Assembly: GCA_025602905.1 (NCBI GenBank) | Contig: JAHLKI010000081.1 | Coordinates: 1-30,467 of the forward strand | DNA length: 30,467 bases | Reading direction: 5' to 3' | Source of the DNA: Phlyctochytrium arcticum | Taxonomy: Eukaryota > Chytridiomycota > Chytridiomycetes > Chytridiales > Chytridiaceae | In this document: positions 1 to 7,857 of the stretch, piece by piece | How the letters are laid out: every line of letters starts with the position of its first letter | Position numbering within the stretch: position 1 is the stretch's first letter | Notes under the pieces: model-generated | Databases searched by the model: none | Seen by the model: the letters and a program-made list of their open reading frames with translations, nothing else | Told to the model about the DNA's origin: nothing | Program-made: the position numbers and the translations under genes

Positions 1-1293
1 CAGACCCACCATGACACACACATCGCTGGACACTTTGGTATACACAGAACATTCGAAGCGCTAGCAAGATTCTACTATTGGCCCAAGATGTATAAGCACA
101 TCCGACAGTACATCAAGTCTTGTGACGCCTGCCAACGCAACAAATCATCGACACACCTACCCATTGGACTTTTACACCCTTTGCCAACCCCAACGACCAG
201 ATGGAGTCAGATCTCGATGGACTTCATCCCAGACCTCCCCACGACTTCTTCCGGACGCAACGCAATTTTAGTGGTGGTGGATCGCTTGTCCAAGCGTGCC
301 CATTTCCTACCAACACGGAAGACAGCAACTGCCAAAGATACCGCGGAATTGTTTATGGCCAACATTTTCAAGCTCCACGGATTGCCACAGATCATCGTTT
401 CAGACCGCGATTCCAAGTTCATCAGCAAATTTTGGTCCGAATTACTCAAGATGCTGGATTGCGCAGCACACATGTCCACAGCTCGACACCAACAGACAAA
501 CGGTCTCGCGGAAATCACGATCAAAGAACTCAAGACCTATTTACGCGCATTTGTCGACCACCATATGGCCAACTGGGAAGACTTGCTGCATTTCGCCGAG
601 TTCGCTCACAACGACGCAGTCTCCGCCACGACTGGTATGACCCCATTCTACCTCGACACAGGACAACACCCGCGTACCCCAAAGACACCACCAAGCTCCT
701 TTCAACCCGCCAACCCTGACGCTGCCGATTACCTCAACCACATCAACGCCACCATCAAGGTTGCCCAGGACCAGATCGCCGCAGCCCAACAAAGACAAGC
801 CGTGCAATACAACAAACTGCATCGCAACCCTTCTACCCTCGACATTGGTACCCGCGTCATGTTGTCTAGTCAAGGCCTCGTCCAAGAAACAACCAGTGAT
901 AGACCCGTAGCCAAATTGCAACCCCTTTGGCTCGGCCCATTCAAGATCACTGCCAAGGACGACAAAGACAACTACACCCTCGATCTCCCAAGTACCATCC
1001 GCGCGCATTCGACCTTTCGCGTCAGTAAACTGAAGCCCTACATCGACCCCCAGGAGAACTTCCCCGATCGACGTGTTGACCCCCGACCAGAACCACAACT
1101 TTTCAACGACGAAGCTTACTATGAAGTTGAACGCATCGAAGCCCATCGCAAGTTCAGAAACCAACTCAAGTACCTAGTCAAATGGAAAGGGTACCCATCC
1201 GAAGAGAACACGTACGAGCCAACACAGAACTTCAAAGGACCTGCAGCCATTCAGATCCTTCGCGACTACAAGACCAAGAACAACATACGCTGA
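1..1293 (+). CDS. Ty3/Gypsy integrase with C-terminal chromodomain (5' partial)
   Basis: The C-terminal end of a Gypsy Pol polyprotein; the first ATG is at 88 but the frame is coding from base 1. It starts with the zinc-binding HHCC domain (histidines in HHDTHIAGHFG, cysteines in CDACQ), then the RNase H-fold core with catalytic D in SMDFIPDLP, D in VSDRDSKF and E in AEITIKELK, then the GPFKI...LP linker, and ends with a chromodomain (YYEVERIEAHRKFR, then YLVKWKGYPSEENTYEP). Chromodomains direct integration to particular chromatin in fungal and plant chromoviruses. No frameshift was seen in the part present. Confidence 0.92.
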   Translation, partial: QTHHDTHIAGHFGIHRTFEALARFYYWPKMYKHIRQYIKSCDACQRNKSSTHLPIGLLHPLPTPTTRWSQISMDFIPDLPTTSSGRNAILVVVDRLSKRAHFLPTRKTATAKDTAELFMANIFKLHGLPQIIVSDRDSKFISKFWSELLKMLDCAAHMSTARHQQTNGLAEITIKELKTYLRAFVDHHMANWEDLLHFAEFAHNDAVSATTGMTPFYLDTGQHPRTPKTPPSSFQPANPDAADYLNHINATIKVAQDQIAAAQQRQAVQYNKLHRNPSTLDIGTRVMLSSQGLVQETTSDRPVAKLQPLWLGPFKITAKDDKDNYTLDLPSTIRAHSTFRVSKLKPYIDPQENFPDRRVDPRPEPQLFNDEAYYEVERIEAHRKFRNQLKYLVKWKGYPSEENTYEPTQNFKGPAAIQILRDYKTKNNIR

Positions 1294-1315
1294 CGCTCGC
1301 TCCTAAGTAGGGGAG

Positions 1316-1569
1316 TGTAACAAGCTGACTGCGCATTCCCTTGTTAGTTTCAAGACGCGTCGCGCGACGCGTGCTGCGCAGTGTCTGCCGTGTCTTTTCT
1401 TTCCTTCATTTTACAAGTATATAGCCTACGGTAGTTTTCCCCTCCCCCGTAGCTTAACGGACAACCCCCACAGAATAGTACTAGTCAACTGTACTTTACA
1501 CTGAACAAAGTTATACCTCACCAATGGAACATCGTCCCTGCTAATCCTGTTATAATCTTGTCCGGTACA
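1316..1569 (+). repeat. Probable 3' LTR of the left Gypsy element
   Basis: It begins TGTAAC directly after a purine-rich tract and ends GGTACA, giving near-complementary TG...CA ends. It lies 22 bp after the pol stop codon and carries a GC-rich GACGCGTCGCGCGACGCG stretch. The 5' copy is not in the window, so the right end is the best guess from the terminal dinucleotide. Confidence 0.6.
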
Positions 1570-1643
1570 GCCGACAGCAGTCGAACTGTTTGTATGACGG
1601 GACGATAGATGCTCTCAACATGTTCGCCACTTCGCAAGAACGT

Positions 1644-1910
1644 TCAGTCGGTATCAGTAGCTGAAACTGTTATCCGTTTCTTCTTTGCTCGCTTCACTTT
1701 TAAGCTGCCCTTATATTTTTCCTTCAGCAAATCAAGTTGCAGCTCGTTTTCCAACCAGACCAGTATGGGCTTTGGCGCCAATGATTGCGCTTTGAGATCA
1801 TTTATGAACTCTTGCTTCTTGTCGAGTGAGGTGAAAGCCTTATACATTTCCACTATCCTAATCTTTGTTGCTTCCTCTGGATCCTGGTATTCAAGGTCAC
1901 GCAAATGCAT
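1644..1910 (-). CDS. Small protein resembling the N-terminal domain of the nearby DDE integrase
   Basis: An 88-residue ORF with an ATG start and a basic C-terminus rich in lysine and arginine. Residues about 12-56 share a helical pattern with the N-terminus of the integrase at 4405-5808: EEATK...VEMYKAF...ILVWLENELQ here against EETKQ...QEVYKTF...SVLAWLKEQV there. It could be a stand-alone paralogue of that N-terminal module or the remains of a truncated integrase. It is the leftmost ORF that can be tied to the virus-like element. The similarity was judged by eye and no function is known. Confidence 0.5.
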   Translation of the reverse strand: MHLRDLEYQDPEEATKIRIVEMYKAFTSLDKKQEFINDLKAQSLAPKPILVWLENELQLDLLKEKYKGSLKVKRAKKKRITVSATDTD

Positions 1911-1983
1911 AATATTGATTCTTTCTAGTGTTTATATGACAGTAATAACTACATAAAAGAGTTGATCCTTTCAACGCATCACT

Positions 1984-2370
1984 ATGTGTCAAACCGTGCT
2001 CATAGCTGACGACAATGAGCTCAGTCTTAAGATCGTTGCCCGTTTGTTCAAGTCTTTAGGTTGGTGCACTATTTTAACCCGATCTGCAAACTTGATCTTT
2101 CCCATATTGGTCGACAATTTTGCCAATGTAACGCTATTACTGACTGACTATTCTCTAAGTGAGCGGGTTACCGCGCTGACCATTATTGAAGGGGTCAGAC
2201 AATGGGAGCGAGAATCGCAGTTGGACAAGAGTCTGCCAATCATTGTCTTCTCAGCCCACCGTGATGTAAAGACGAAGGTACTAGCAGCAGGGGCCGACAT
2301 GTTCTTTGACAAACCATTGTCCTTGCAAAATGTCAACAAGATCGTCGCGATTTACGGTTCAGTCACGTGA
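1984..2370 (+). CDS. Stand-alone response-regulator receiver (REC) domain protein
   Basis: A 128-residue protein that is almost exactly one receiver domain, the phospho-accepting half of two-component systems. Family residues are in place: acidic pair D9-D10 (VLIADDNE), phosphoacceptor D55 (LLLTDYSL), S90 in the switch position (PIIVFSAHRD) and K110 (FFDKPLS). There is no output domain, so it resembles CheY/Spo0F-type single-domain regulators or the REC module of fungal hybrid kinases. It lies between the integrase-like ORF and the tyrosine recombinase. Whether it is viral cargo or a host gene fragment is not resolved. No intron or frame damage was seen. Confidence 0.85.
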   Translation: MCQTVLIADDNELSLKIVARLFKSLGWCTILTRSANLIFPILVDNFANVTLLLTDYSLSERVTALTIIEGVRQWERESQLDKSLPIIVFSAHRDVKTKVLAAGADMFFDKPLSLQNVNKIVAIYGSVT

Positions 2371-2371
2371 C
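2362..2371. promoter_or_regulatory. Palindromic E-box GTCACGTGAC (copy 1)
   Basis: A perfect 10-bp palindrome with a CACGTG core, the classic bHLH/Cbf1-type site. It overlaps the stop codon of the receiver-domain gene. An identical 10-mer lies about 570 bp downstream; binding is inference. Confidence 0.35.
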
Positions 2372-2448
2372 CCGCGCGGGGTTCTGCCCACGGTTTGGCT
2401 TTGCGACATCACCGACATCACTTTACATTTACATAAAAAAACAGTATG

Positions 2449-2814
2449 TTACAGCCCCCACGTACAATCCCAACTAAGATAATCATCTGTGACTTCCTCC
2501 TCTATCAAAATCTTTGCCTTTGCGTCCATTACAAGGGCGACACGGATCAATTCATATTCCCAATCACCGGTGTGCCACTCCCCCTCATCAGGGTCACCCA
2601 GCCAAGGCAATGACCAATCACCGGAATATACTGCTACTCTCGAGATCAAGTTGCGAAGTTCTTGCACCGTGTAATGGTACCTCCATAGTAGGTGTTCTAT
2701 CTTGAAGCGCGTGGGTGGAAGCGGTTTTGGTATCTTTTCTGATGGAAGTAGCTGTGCAATGTCGTTGGTCGAGAGGGCGTAAAAAGAGAGAGTTTTGAGT
2801 GAGGACGACATCAT
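2449..2814 (-). CDS. Hypothetical protein, 121 residues
   Basis: An ORF with an ATG-ATG start and no family I recognise. It has an aromatic-rich centre (HLLWRYHYTVQELRNLI, then YSGDWSLPWLGDPDEGEWH) and an acidic C-terminal half; no signal peptide or membrane segment is visible. It is transcribed opposite to its neighbours and bracketed by two identical GTCACGTGAC palindromes. The composition is protein-like, but an ORF of this size could arise by chance. Confidence 0.45.
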   Translation of the reverse strand: MMSSSLKTLSFYALSTNDIAQLLPSEKIPKPLPPTRFKIEHLLWRYHYTVQELRNLISRVAVYSGDWSLPWLGDPDEGEWHTGDWEYELIRVALVMDAKAKILIEEEVTDDYLSWDCTWGL

Positions 2815-2928
2815 TCGACTCGGGGGAACCTGGGGAAAAACATACCAAAAGTTTCGTTTTTATGTTTGTCTGTGACCTTTATCAATAAAAGTTCGGGCAC
2901 GTCTAGGAAATCGAGATGACTGCGTTAC

Positions 2929-2938
2929 GTCACGTGAC
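2929..2938. promoter_or_regulatory. Palindromic E-box GTCACGTGAC (copy 2)
   Basis: Identical to the copy at 2362-2371; together they bracket the hypothetical minus-strand gene. It lies about 130 bp upstream of the recombinase TATA box. Confidence 0.35.
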
Positions 2939-3067
2939 TTTCCAACTGTTTTCCCACGGCCCACGTCCTCCCAAAAGTTTATTGATAAACCTGTTGGGGC
3001 AAACGAAAAAATGAAACTTAGGTATGTTGCTCGCCTTGTCTCCATCATTACGAAGAATCGACCCGCA

Positions 3068-3075
3068 TATAAATA
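3068..3075 (+). promoter_or_regulatory. TATA box upstream of the tyrosine recombinase
   Basis: TATAAATA in a GC-richer setting, about 140 bp before the recombinase ATG, compatible with an RNA polymerase II core promoter and a leader of roughly 100 nt. Confidence 0.45.
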
Positions 3076-3207
3076 CCTCGCCTGTTGCCTCCTCCCTGTA
3101 AGGCATTCTGCCTGCACTCCACCTACACTGCTTCCTGCCTACATACACATAGACGTAGCAACACCTTGCAAAATAATTTTCTACAATACCTTTCATTGTA
3201 AAGAAGA

Positions 3208-4338
3208 ATGCCTCGCACCGCAAAGTTGCCAGTTGCCCTCGCTTCTCTTCCTCTGCTTGAAATCTTGAACCTTGATTGTTCCCAGGCCAATCAACCCTTT
3301 ACCGAGAAGTCAGACGACGCACGAACACTCCGCGCTATCTTCCGCTACGAACTCGCCACGAAGTGGACCGACGTGCCTGCCACGCTCAAATCTATCACTA
3401 AACACTATCGCAATGGCAAGGAGTCAGCTGTAGGCAAGTATATCGGGCGTTTGGCAACATTCCTCAAGAAAGCTGGTGCCAAAGATTTGGGGGTCACTCC
3501 GGCCAGATTGGCAAATATAATTGCGGCCTATAACACGAAGGCCAGAGACCTCCAGAAGCCTGCCAAAGACAGCCGTGAGCAGGGACAGTTGAGTGAGCGG
3601 GAAGCCGGAAGAGATGTCCACGTTCCTTGGCCCGACCTGCGCGCTGCTGCCGAACGCTATTGGGAAGAGATCAAGGATCAGTTCTATTCTGCGAGCGTTG
3701 GCAAAACTTTATATGACAAGTTGCTCTCCGCCGTCATCTTGATGTTGTGTGTTCGGTACTACAATATCCGCTCGGCTTGGGTTACCATCAAACGCGACTT
3801 TCATTCAACGACCGAAAATGGGTATTTTTGGCCTGAGACAGATGCCACGTGCTGCTGGCTTGTCTTCAATCGACGCAAGAACAATTGCACCCAAGTGATG
3901 CAACTACTGCCAGAACCAGTTCTTGAAATCTTAAGACTATGGAACCGGGTCAATAGAGGGGACCCTGAGGGGCATTTATTGTGCACACGCGAGAGACAGC
4001 CCCTAACCGCCAAAAGCTTTGTCGAGCGTATCAATCGCCTCTGGAGAGATCTACTTGACAAACCAATAGGAATTTCGGATATGCGGCGAGCACAGATCAC
4101 GTGGTTGGAGACAGAGATTACGGACCCCCTCAAGCGGCGAGAGATTCCAAAACTGATGCATCATTCGCAAGCAGAGCACAGCCTCTACTTTCGAGGGGTT
4201 CTGGTTAACCCCAAGCATTTGCTTCAGGATACCAGTGAAGAGCAAGAACAAGAACCGGAACAGGAGGAACAAGAACCGGAACAGGATGAAGATGCCATCA
4301 CCGCAATGGAAACGGAAACTTCGTCGGAAAGTCAGTGA
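3208..4338 (+). CDS. Tyrosine recombinase / integrase
   Basis: A 376-residue protein read as a tyrosine recombinase, which cuts and rejoins DNA through a covalent 3'-phosphotyrosine. The N-terminal about 150 residues fit a SAM-like core-binding domain. The catalytic domain has candidate box I arginines in CVRYYNIRSAW (R183 or R188), basic residues in the beta-hairpin (NRRKNN), the box II arginine R293 in ISDMRRAQ with Ser where His is usual, histidines H318-H319 and nucleophile Y327 in HHSQAEHSLYFR, with the usual 9-residue spacing. The C-terminus is an acidic Glu/Gln repeat (EQEPEQEEQEPEQDED). PLVs and some virophages use such enzymes for integration; Cryptons are the alternative source. The ATG follows a TATA box and a purine-rich leader. 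Confidence 0.75.
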   Translation: MPRTAKLPVALASLPLLEILNLDCSQANQPFTEKSDDARTLRAIFRYELATKWTDVPATLKSITKHYRNGKESAVGKYIGRLATFLKKAGAKDLGVTPARLANIIAAYNTKARDLQKPAKDSREQGQLSEREAGRDVHVPWPDLRAAAERYWEEIKDQFYSASVGKTLYDKLLSAVILMLCVRYYNIRSAWVTIKRDFHSTTENGYFWPETDATCCWLVFNRRKNNCTQVMQLLPEPVLEILRLWNRVNRGDPEGHLLCTRERQPLTAKSFVERINRLWRDLLDKPIGISDMRRAQITWLETEITDPLKRREIPKLMHHSQAEHSLYFRGVLVNPKHLLQDTSEEQEQEPEQEEQEPEQDEDAITAMETETSSESQ

Positions 4339-4404
4339 ATCATAGATAGTTTCTGCTTGAGTTATGTATGTTACAGTATGTATTTGTATTACAAAATTAC
4401 AAAG

Positions 4405-5808
4405 TCAGCTCCTATGTCGTTCGTTGTATTCTGCAATCAACTCTGGGGCCCCTATAAGCTCCTTAGCTGGGCGCCATTCATCAAAACTACGGTCGTAACC
4501 AGTATAGCGTACCAAGTACTCATACGAACGTCCTCGCTTTCTTTTGTCCACTAAGAAATCGATCTCGTAATACCTATCTTGAGCGTCATTTTGCCGGTTG
4601 TTAATACGTAACGAGCGTCGGACGGTTGTAGGCAGTTCAGTTTCCTCTTCGGATTCCTCTTCTATATCAGGCTGAAGCAGTAGCTCATTGGGTTGATTTT
4701 CAGTGGTTTGTGATGTAACTTCATCCTCTTGCACATCAGCTCGGTCCTTGCCACGGGGTGCTCGTATTCTGAGCGGAGGCTGGTCACGTGTCAATACGGG
4801 AGGAATGACTAAAAGCTCCGTCTTAGGTACTCGGCCATATACCGCCTGGCCGTTGCTGGTGATGAGGCGGTAGGTCGGAAGAAAGTTGCTATAACCCGAG
4901 TTTATTCGCTGCACCACAGTAAGAATCTCCTTATCCCAGTATCCTAATAGCCCTGGTTTATCGAGGCGACCACGGACACGTCTCTTGCGAACTTTTTGGC
5001 CGATGTGCAAAACAGAGGTAACTTGCTTGACCTTGTATCGTCGGGCAATCGTATCTCGAATCTTAGCTGCTGCAGCGAGTTGACCAGGGTCACCTTTCTT
5101 CTCTTGTTCCAAGCTGTTCGGACTGAGTCCTGTTGCAAACGAACGGGTTTCGTTTATATTGGCAGTTACCATAGGTAGATTTCCGACCCATTTAGTATTC
5201 CCAGCTGCGCGCATTAGGGCATACAATTGACGACGAATAGTTCCATTTCGTCGTTCGACGATCGAGTTCGCGGTGGGCTGATGGGGCGGTGAATGAAACA
5301 ACTTAATACCATGCTCAGCCAGCATTCCTCTAAAGATACTCTGAAATTCTCCACCGTTGTCGGAGGTCCACACGGTCCATTTCTTGCCTTCTCGTCGACA
5401 TTGTGACAAGATCTCACGGGCAGCTGCTGTTACCATTAGTTCCGTCTTTCCCTTAAGGGGTCGTGTCCAACCTCGCTTAGTGAAAGCGTCCACTAGACTT
5501 ATAATTGCTACATAAGGGCCGTCGGAATCCATAGATAGAAGGTCAACCTGTCCTAACCCCGGCTGCGTGACCTGTATGGGTGAGGTTTGCTGTTTTTTGG
5601 GAGGCTTAACGTGATCCTGATATTCGACCTGTTCCTTCAACCACGCTAAAACGGATCTTTGAGACCCTTTGAAGCCGGGATAAACCGATCGCACTTTTGC
5701 CCACAAAGCATCGCGTCCAGTTTTGAAGGTCTTATAGACTTCTTGCACCTGCTTGGTCTCTTCAGTGGTTAACGGTCGCCATACGTTAGAATTCCGTTCC
5801 ACGGACAT
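4405..5808 (-). CDS. Polinton-type DDE (retroviral-fold) integrase with chromodomain
   Basis: A complete 467-residue integrase. It starts with a helical N-terminal module (residues about 12-60), followed by the catalytic core with D89 (LGQVDLLSMDS), D150 (WTSDNGGEF) and E185 (ANSIVERRNGT), the D-to-E spacing of 35 expected for this family. A basic SH3-like linker follows, then an acidic linker, then a chromodomain in the last 57 residues (YYEIDFLVDKRKRG, then YLVRYTGYDRSFDEWRP). This order is that of Maverick/Polinton integrases, which lack the Pol context of retrotransposons. The upstream ATPase gene on the same strand ends 11 bp before the start codon. No inactivating change was seen. Confidence 0.9.
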   Translation of the reverse strand: MSVERNSNVWRPLTTEETKQVQEVYKTFKTGRDALWAKVRSVYPGFKGSQRSVLAWLKEQVEYQDHVKPPKKQQTSPIQVTQPGLGQVDLLSMDSDGPYVAIISLVDAFTKRGWTRPLKGKTELMVTAAAREILSQCRREGKKWTVWTSDNGGEFQSIFRGMLAEHGIKLFHSPPHQPTANSIVERRNGTIRRQLYALMRAAGNTKWVGNLPMVTANINETRSFATGLSPNSLEQEKKGDPGQLAAAAKIRDTIARRYKVKQVTSVLHIGQKVRKRRVRGRLDKPGLLGYWDKEILTVVQRINSGYSNFLPTYRLITSNGQAVYGRVPKTELLVIPPVLTRDQPPLRIRAPRGKDRADVQEDEVTSQTTENQPNELLLQPDIEEESEEETELPTTVRRSLRINNRQNDAQDRYYEIDFLVDKRKRGRSYEYLVRYTGYDRSFDEWRPAKELIGAPELIAEYNERHRS

Positions 5809-5819
5809 TTGTCTAACCC

Positions 5820-6522
5820 TTAGAAATAATTCTGGAATCCTTTTTGGTTACAAAAGCGGTACATCTCTCGCTTAGTGGAAGCATCTGTCCTTATGTAGCA
5901 GAAGGAAAAGGGCTCTTCGGTACACTCTCTTAGATATTGTCCTACTTCTTTTTCAGTCGCAAAAGACGAAGTCAAGACCTTGGCCAACAACTCCATCTCA
6001 ACCGCTCGAGCATCGGAACACGATCCATTCGGTCGAGTTCGATTTCATTTTTTGCGTTAGTAGACCCGTTACTGACTGAATGGCAACGATCGACGACAGA
6101 GAAAAATGTCGTCCCCTTGTGTACAGCCGGGATAGTTCTTTATTCAATTCTTTGCTGCGAGCTGCGTCCCCGCTATCGTCGATAAAAAGCAGCACCGGAT
6201 GTAAGTGTTTCTGCTGGTCAGCGACAATTTTCCCAATCGTCTCGTTGCTTACGTCATCCGTAAAGTAGATATTCCTATGTCGAGTCCTTTTGGCAAGTTC
6301 TTGCATCGAGGCATCAAACAGAACTGTGTTGCTCATGATGATGACCTTTGAAAAGACTTTGGCGTAGACTTCCTCAATTAAACCACAGATAAGAGCGCTT
6401 TTGCCACTTTTCCTAGGGGCTACTACTGTTGAACAGAGAGGCGGCCCCGCTAAGTCTTCTGGTATCCGCGCATCTCTCTTTGGGGGGTGCGTTGGAAAAA
6501 TGGGTTTCGGGACATATGGCAT
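5820..6522 (-). pseudogene. A32-like (FtsK/HerA) genome-packaging ATPase, one frameshift
   Basis: The DNA-packaging ATPase of the PLV/Polinton/NCLDV lineage. From the ATG at 6522 the first frame shows a Walker A motif APRKSGKS and Walker B VLLFIDDSG, then the conserved RGRHFSLSSIVAIQS segment, and stops at 5998. Near 6005-6020 the signal continues in the +1 frame, from ARAVEMELLAKVLTSSFATE to a TAA at 5820-5822 close to the integrase start. One extra or missing base splits an otherwise complete gene of about 234 codons. Explanations are decay after endogenisation, an assembly error or, less likely, recoding, since no slippery heptamer is evident. Upstream of 6522 the frame has only a TTG. Confidence 0.85.
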
Positions 6523-6588
6523 ACGTGGCGGTTTTTTATCTTGCAACCTTAGGTTATATCACTTAGTTGTCGGAAAAAGTTATCCGAA

Positions 6589-7305
6589 ATGTACCAAGAG
6601 TTAATTTACTGTAGTTCAAAGCGCAAGTCGTTTCCTGTAAGCACCCGACGGATCGAACAGCTAAAATTGCTTTCTGTCTCATTCTTACAGGATTGGGACC
6701 TTGTCTCCCCTTCAAACCAAACCATTCTATTTGCTGAAGCTGCTGATCCGGGGACTGTTATTACCGCTAAACTTCCTGCGGGTAATTATACAGTAGGGAA
6801 CTTCCCGTCTGCCGTCGCTACAGCGCTAACGCAAGCAGGGTCTCAGAGCTATACCTGCACCTATGACTCCATTTCCCGTCGGCTCACCATAACTGCCCCA
6901 AGCGACTTCAAAATTCTTCAAGGTAACCGCGGCACATCAGCGTACACTCTGATGGGGATGAGCCGTCTCTATGAAACCGGTTATGGAAAGAGCCACGTTC
7001 TCAAGAACGTTGTTAATCTAAGTGGCAGTAACCCGGTCTTTCTTTGCTCTAACATAAGAGTTGAAGGGACAAAATTCCTCACAGACTTCAATGATGAAGC
7101 CCAAATGGTTCTTGCAGCAATCTGTCCGGATTCGTTCGGAGATGTCGTCTCTTGGGTCAATCCGAGTTCAGATTTTCTGTCCGTCAACGATCAAATCACG
7201 TCCATCAGTTTCTTCTTGGTGGATAGCGTTACGGGACAAGAACTCATCCTTAATGGCCCTTTGACAGTTACGGTTGCGACCCAAGACGACCTGGCTGACC
7301 GGTGA
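6589..7305 (+). CDS. Probable minor capsid (penton-like) protein with one intron
   Basis: A 238-codon ORF with features of PLV/virophage minor capsid proteins: a GNYTVGNFPSAVATAL segment, then YTCTYDSISRRLTITAPSDF, then a short loop before YTLMGM, corresponding to the usual beta-strand and F-x-L-LG[FM] signature near the start of the jelly roll. The rest is beta-rich and ends close to the stop at 7305. A 54-nt GT...AG intron interrupts codons 17-34 without breaking the frame; removing it joins the lysine-rich N-terminus directly to DWDLVSPSNQ. Divergent from the packaging ATPase. The family call rests on motif pattern, not on a search. Confidence 0.65.
   Translation: MYQELIYCSSKRKSFPVSTRRIEQLKLLSVSFLQDWDLVSPSNQTILFAEAADPGTVITAKLPAGNYTVGNFPSAVATALTQAGSQSYTCTYDSISRRLTITAPSDFKILQGNRGTSAYTLMGMSRLYETGYGKSHVLKNVVNLSGSNPVFLCSNIRVEGTKFLTDFNDEAQMVLAAICPDSFGDVVSWVNPSSDFLSVNDQITSISFFLVDSVTGQELILNGPLTVTVATQDDLADR
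6637..6690 (+). other. Predicted 54-nt spliceosomal intron in the minor capsid gene
   Basis: Donor GTAAGC, branch-like CTAAAAT about 30 nt before the end, pyrimidine-rich run and acceptor TTCTTACAG. It is phase 0 and a multiple of three, so both spliced and unspliced forms stay in frame. Confidence 0.6.
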
Positions 7306-7324
7306 GGTGGCGCCTATGTTTCAT

Positions 7325-7549
7325 TTAGCCCCATTGAGAAGAACATAGTTTATCGATAAACTCTTGCCTCAACATGCTCAACTCTTCGGTGGACACCTTG
7401 GCAAAAGACCCAAGCTGTGTGATCGATGAAGTGTGATCGATCACACGTCTCCAAATTTCGCAACCTTGACCCGTCTCTTTTTGTCGAGCAAGGGAAGCTT
7501 GCCGATCGAGCGCAAAGCGCTCTCTATGCTTCACTTCATCCAGTTCCAT
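7325..7549 (-). CDS. Small hypothetical protein, 74 residues
   Basis: A hydrophilic ORF with an ATG start (MELDEVKHRERFALDRQ), rich in charged residues and predicted mostly helical. It converges on the minor capsid gene and ends 20 bp after that gene's stop. It spans two palindromic sites, so it may equally be a chance frame across regulatory DNA. No family recognised. Confidence 0.3.
   Translation of the reverse strand: MELDEVKHRERFALDRQASLARQKETGQGCEIWRRVIDHTSSITQLGSFAKVSTEELSMLRQEFIDKLCSSQWG
7347..7362. repeat. 16-bp palindrome AGTTTATCGATAAACT
   Basis: A perfect palindrome just after the minor capsid stop, the most extended member of the TTATCGATAA series found in the element's intergenic DNA. 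Confidence 0.7.
7431..7446. repeat. 16-bp palindrome GTGTGATCGATCACAC
   Basis: A perfect palindrome with the same ATCGAT core; a half-copy GTGTGATCGAT lies just upstream at about 7417-7427. It looks like a dimeric protein-binding site. Confidence 0.6.
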
Positions 7550-7739
7550 CTTGTTACATCAACATGTTCGTTCGTTGCTGGTCCATTTTTACTTGCAACT
7601 TCACAGACCCTTCAAGGTCTGTAATGTTTCCTTTTTGGGTCAGCCCACGGCCATAAAAGGCGCGATTGGTATCCATTTTGGGACTAAATGAGCACCGACC
7701 GCGGGTCCCCGTATCAATAAGCCAACGCGTTGCATTGCC

Positions 7740-7793
7740 TACGGGCGGCCAGAATGCCAGCTTTTTGTTATCGATAAACTCGTCGCAAACTTT
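7740..7793 (+). repeat. Left arm of a ~52-bp inverted repeat flanking the helicase gene
   Basis: ACGGGCGGCCAGAATGCCA, then TTATCGATAAACTCGT and GCAAACTTT, recur in inverted orientation at 12011-12062. Each arm contains one TTATCGATAA. The two arms enclose 4.2 kb with the helicase gene and its small neighbours. Confidence 0.75.
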
Positions 7794-7857
7794 GGCCGAA
7801 CGCCAACGGGAAGCCTCAAACTTTGAAACTTTTGAAACTTTCGATGTACGTCCCACT

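Larger units (their letters stand above)
1..1569 (+). mobile_element. 3' end of a Ty3/Gypsy chromovirus LTR retrotransposon
   Basis: The window opens inside the integrase part of a Gypsy pol gene. The reading frame is open from base 1, ends in a chromodomain, and is followed by a short purine-rich tract (AAGTAGGGGAG) and a TG...CA-bounded sequence fitting a 3' LTR. The 5' part lies outside the window, so age and completeness cannot be judged. It forms the left neighbour of the virus-like element. Confidence 0.85.
2815..3207. other. Divergent intergenic region
   Basis: No convincing gene. It holds an inverted pair of near-palindromes (TTTATCAATAAA at 2878-2889 and GTTTATTGATAAAC at 2977-2990), the second E-box palindrome and a TATA box for the recombinase gene. 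The TTTATYRATAAA words are relatives of the TTATCGATAA palindromes further right in the element. Confidence 0.5.

Noticed and set aside
541..1164. A 207-codon ORF antisense to the left Gypsy integrase
   Set aside because: It lies wholly within a well-supported coding frame on the other strand and has low-complexity Val/Gly-rich composition.
5998..6025. Programmed ribosomal frameshift in the packaging ATPase
   Set aside because: No slippery heptamer or rare-codon stop context, and the ATPases of this family are not known to be recoded; a plain indel is simpler.
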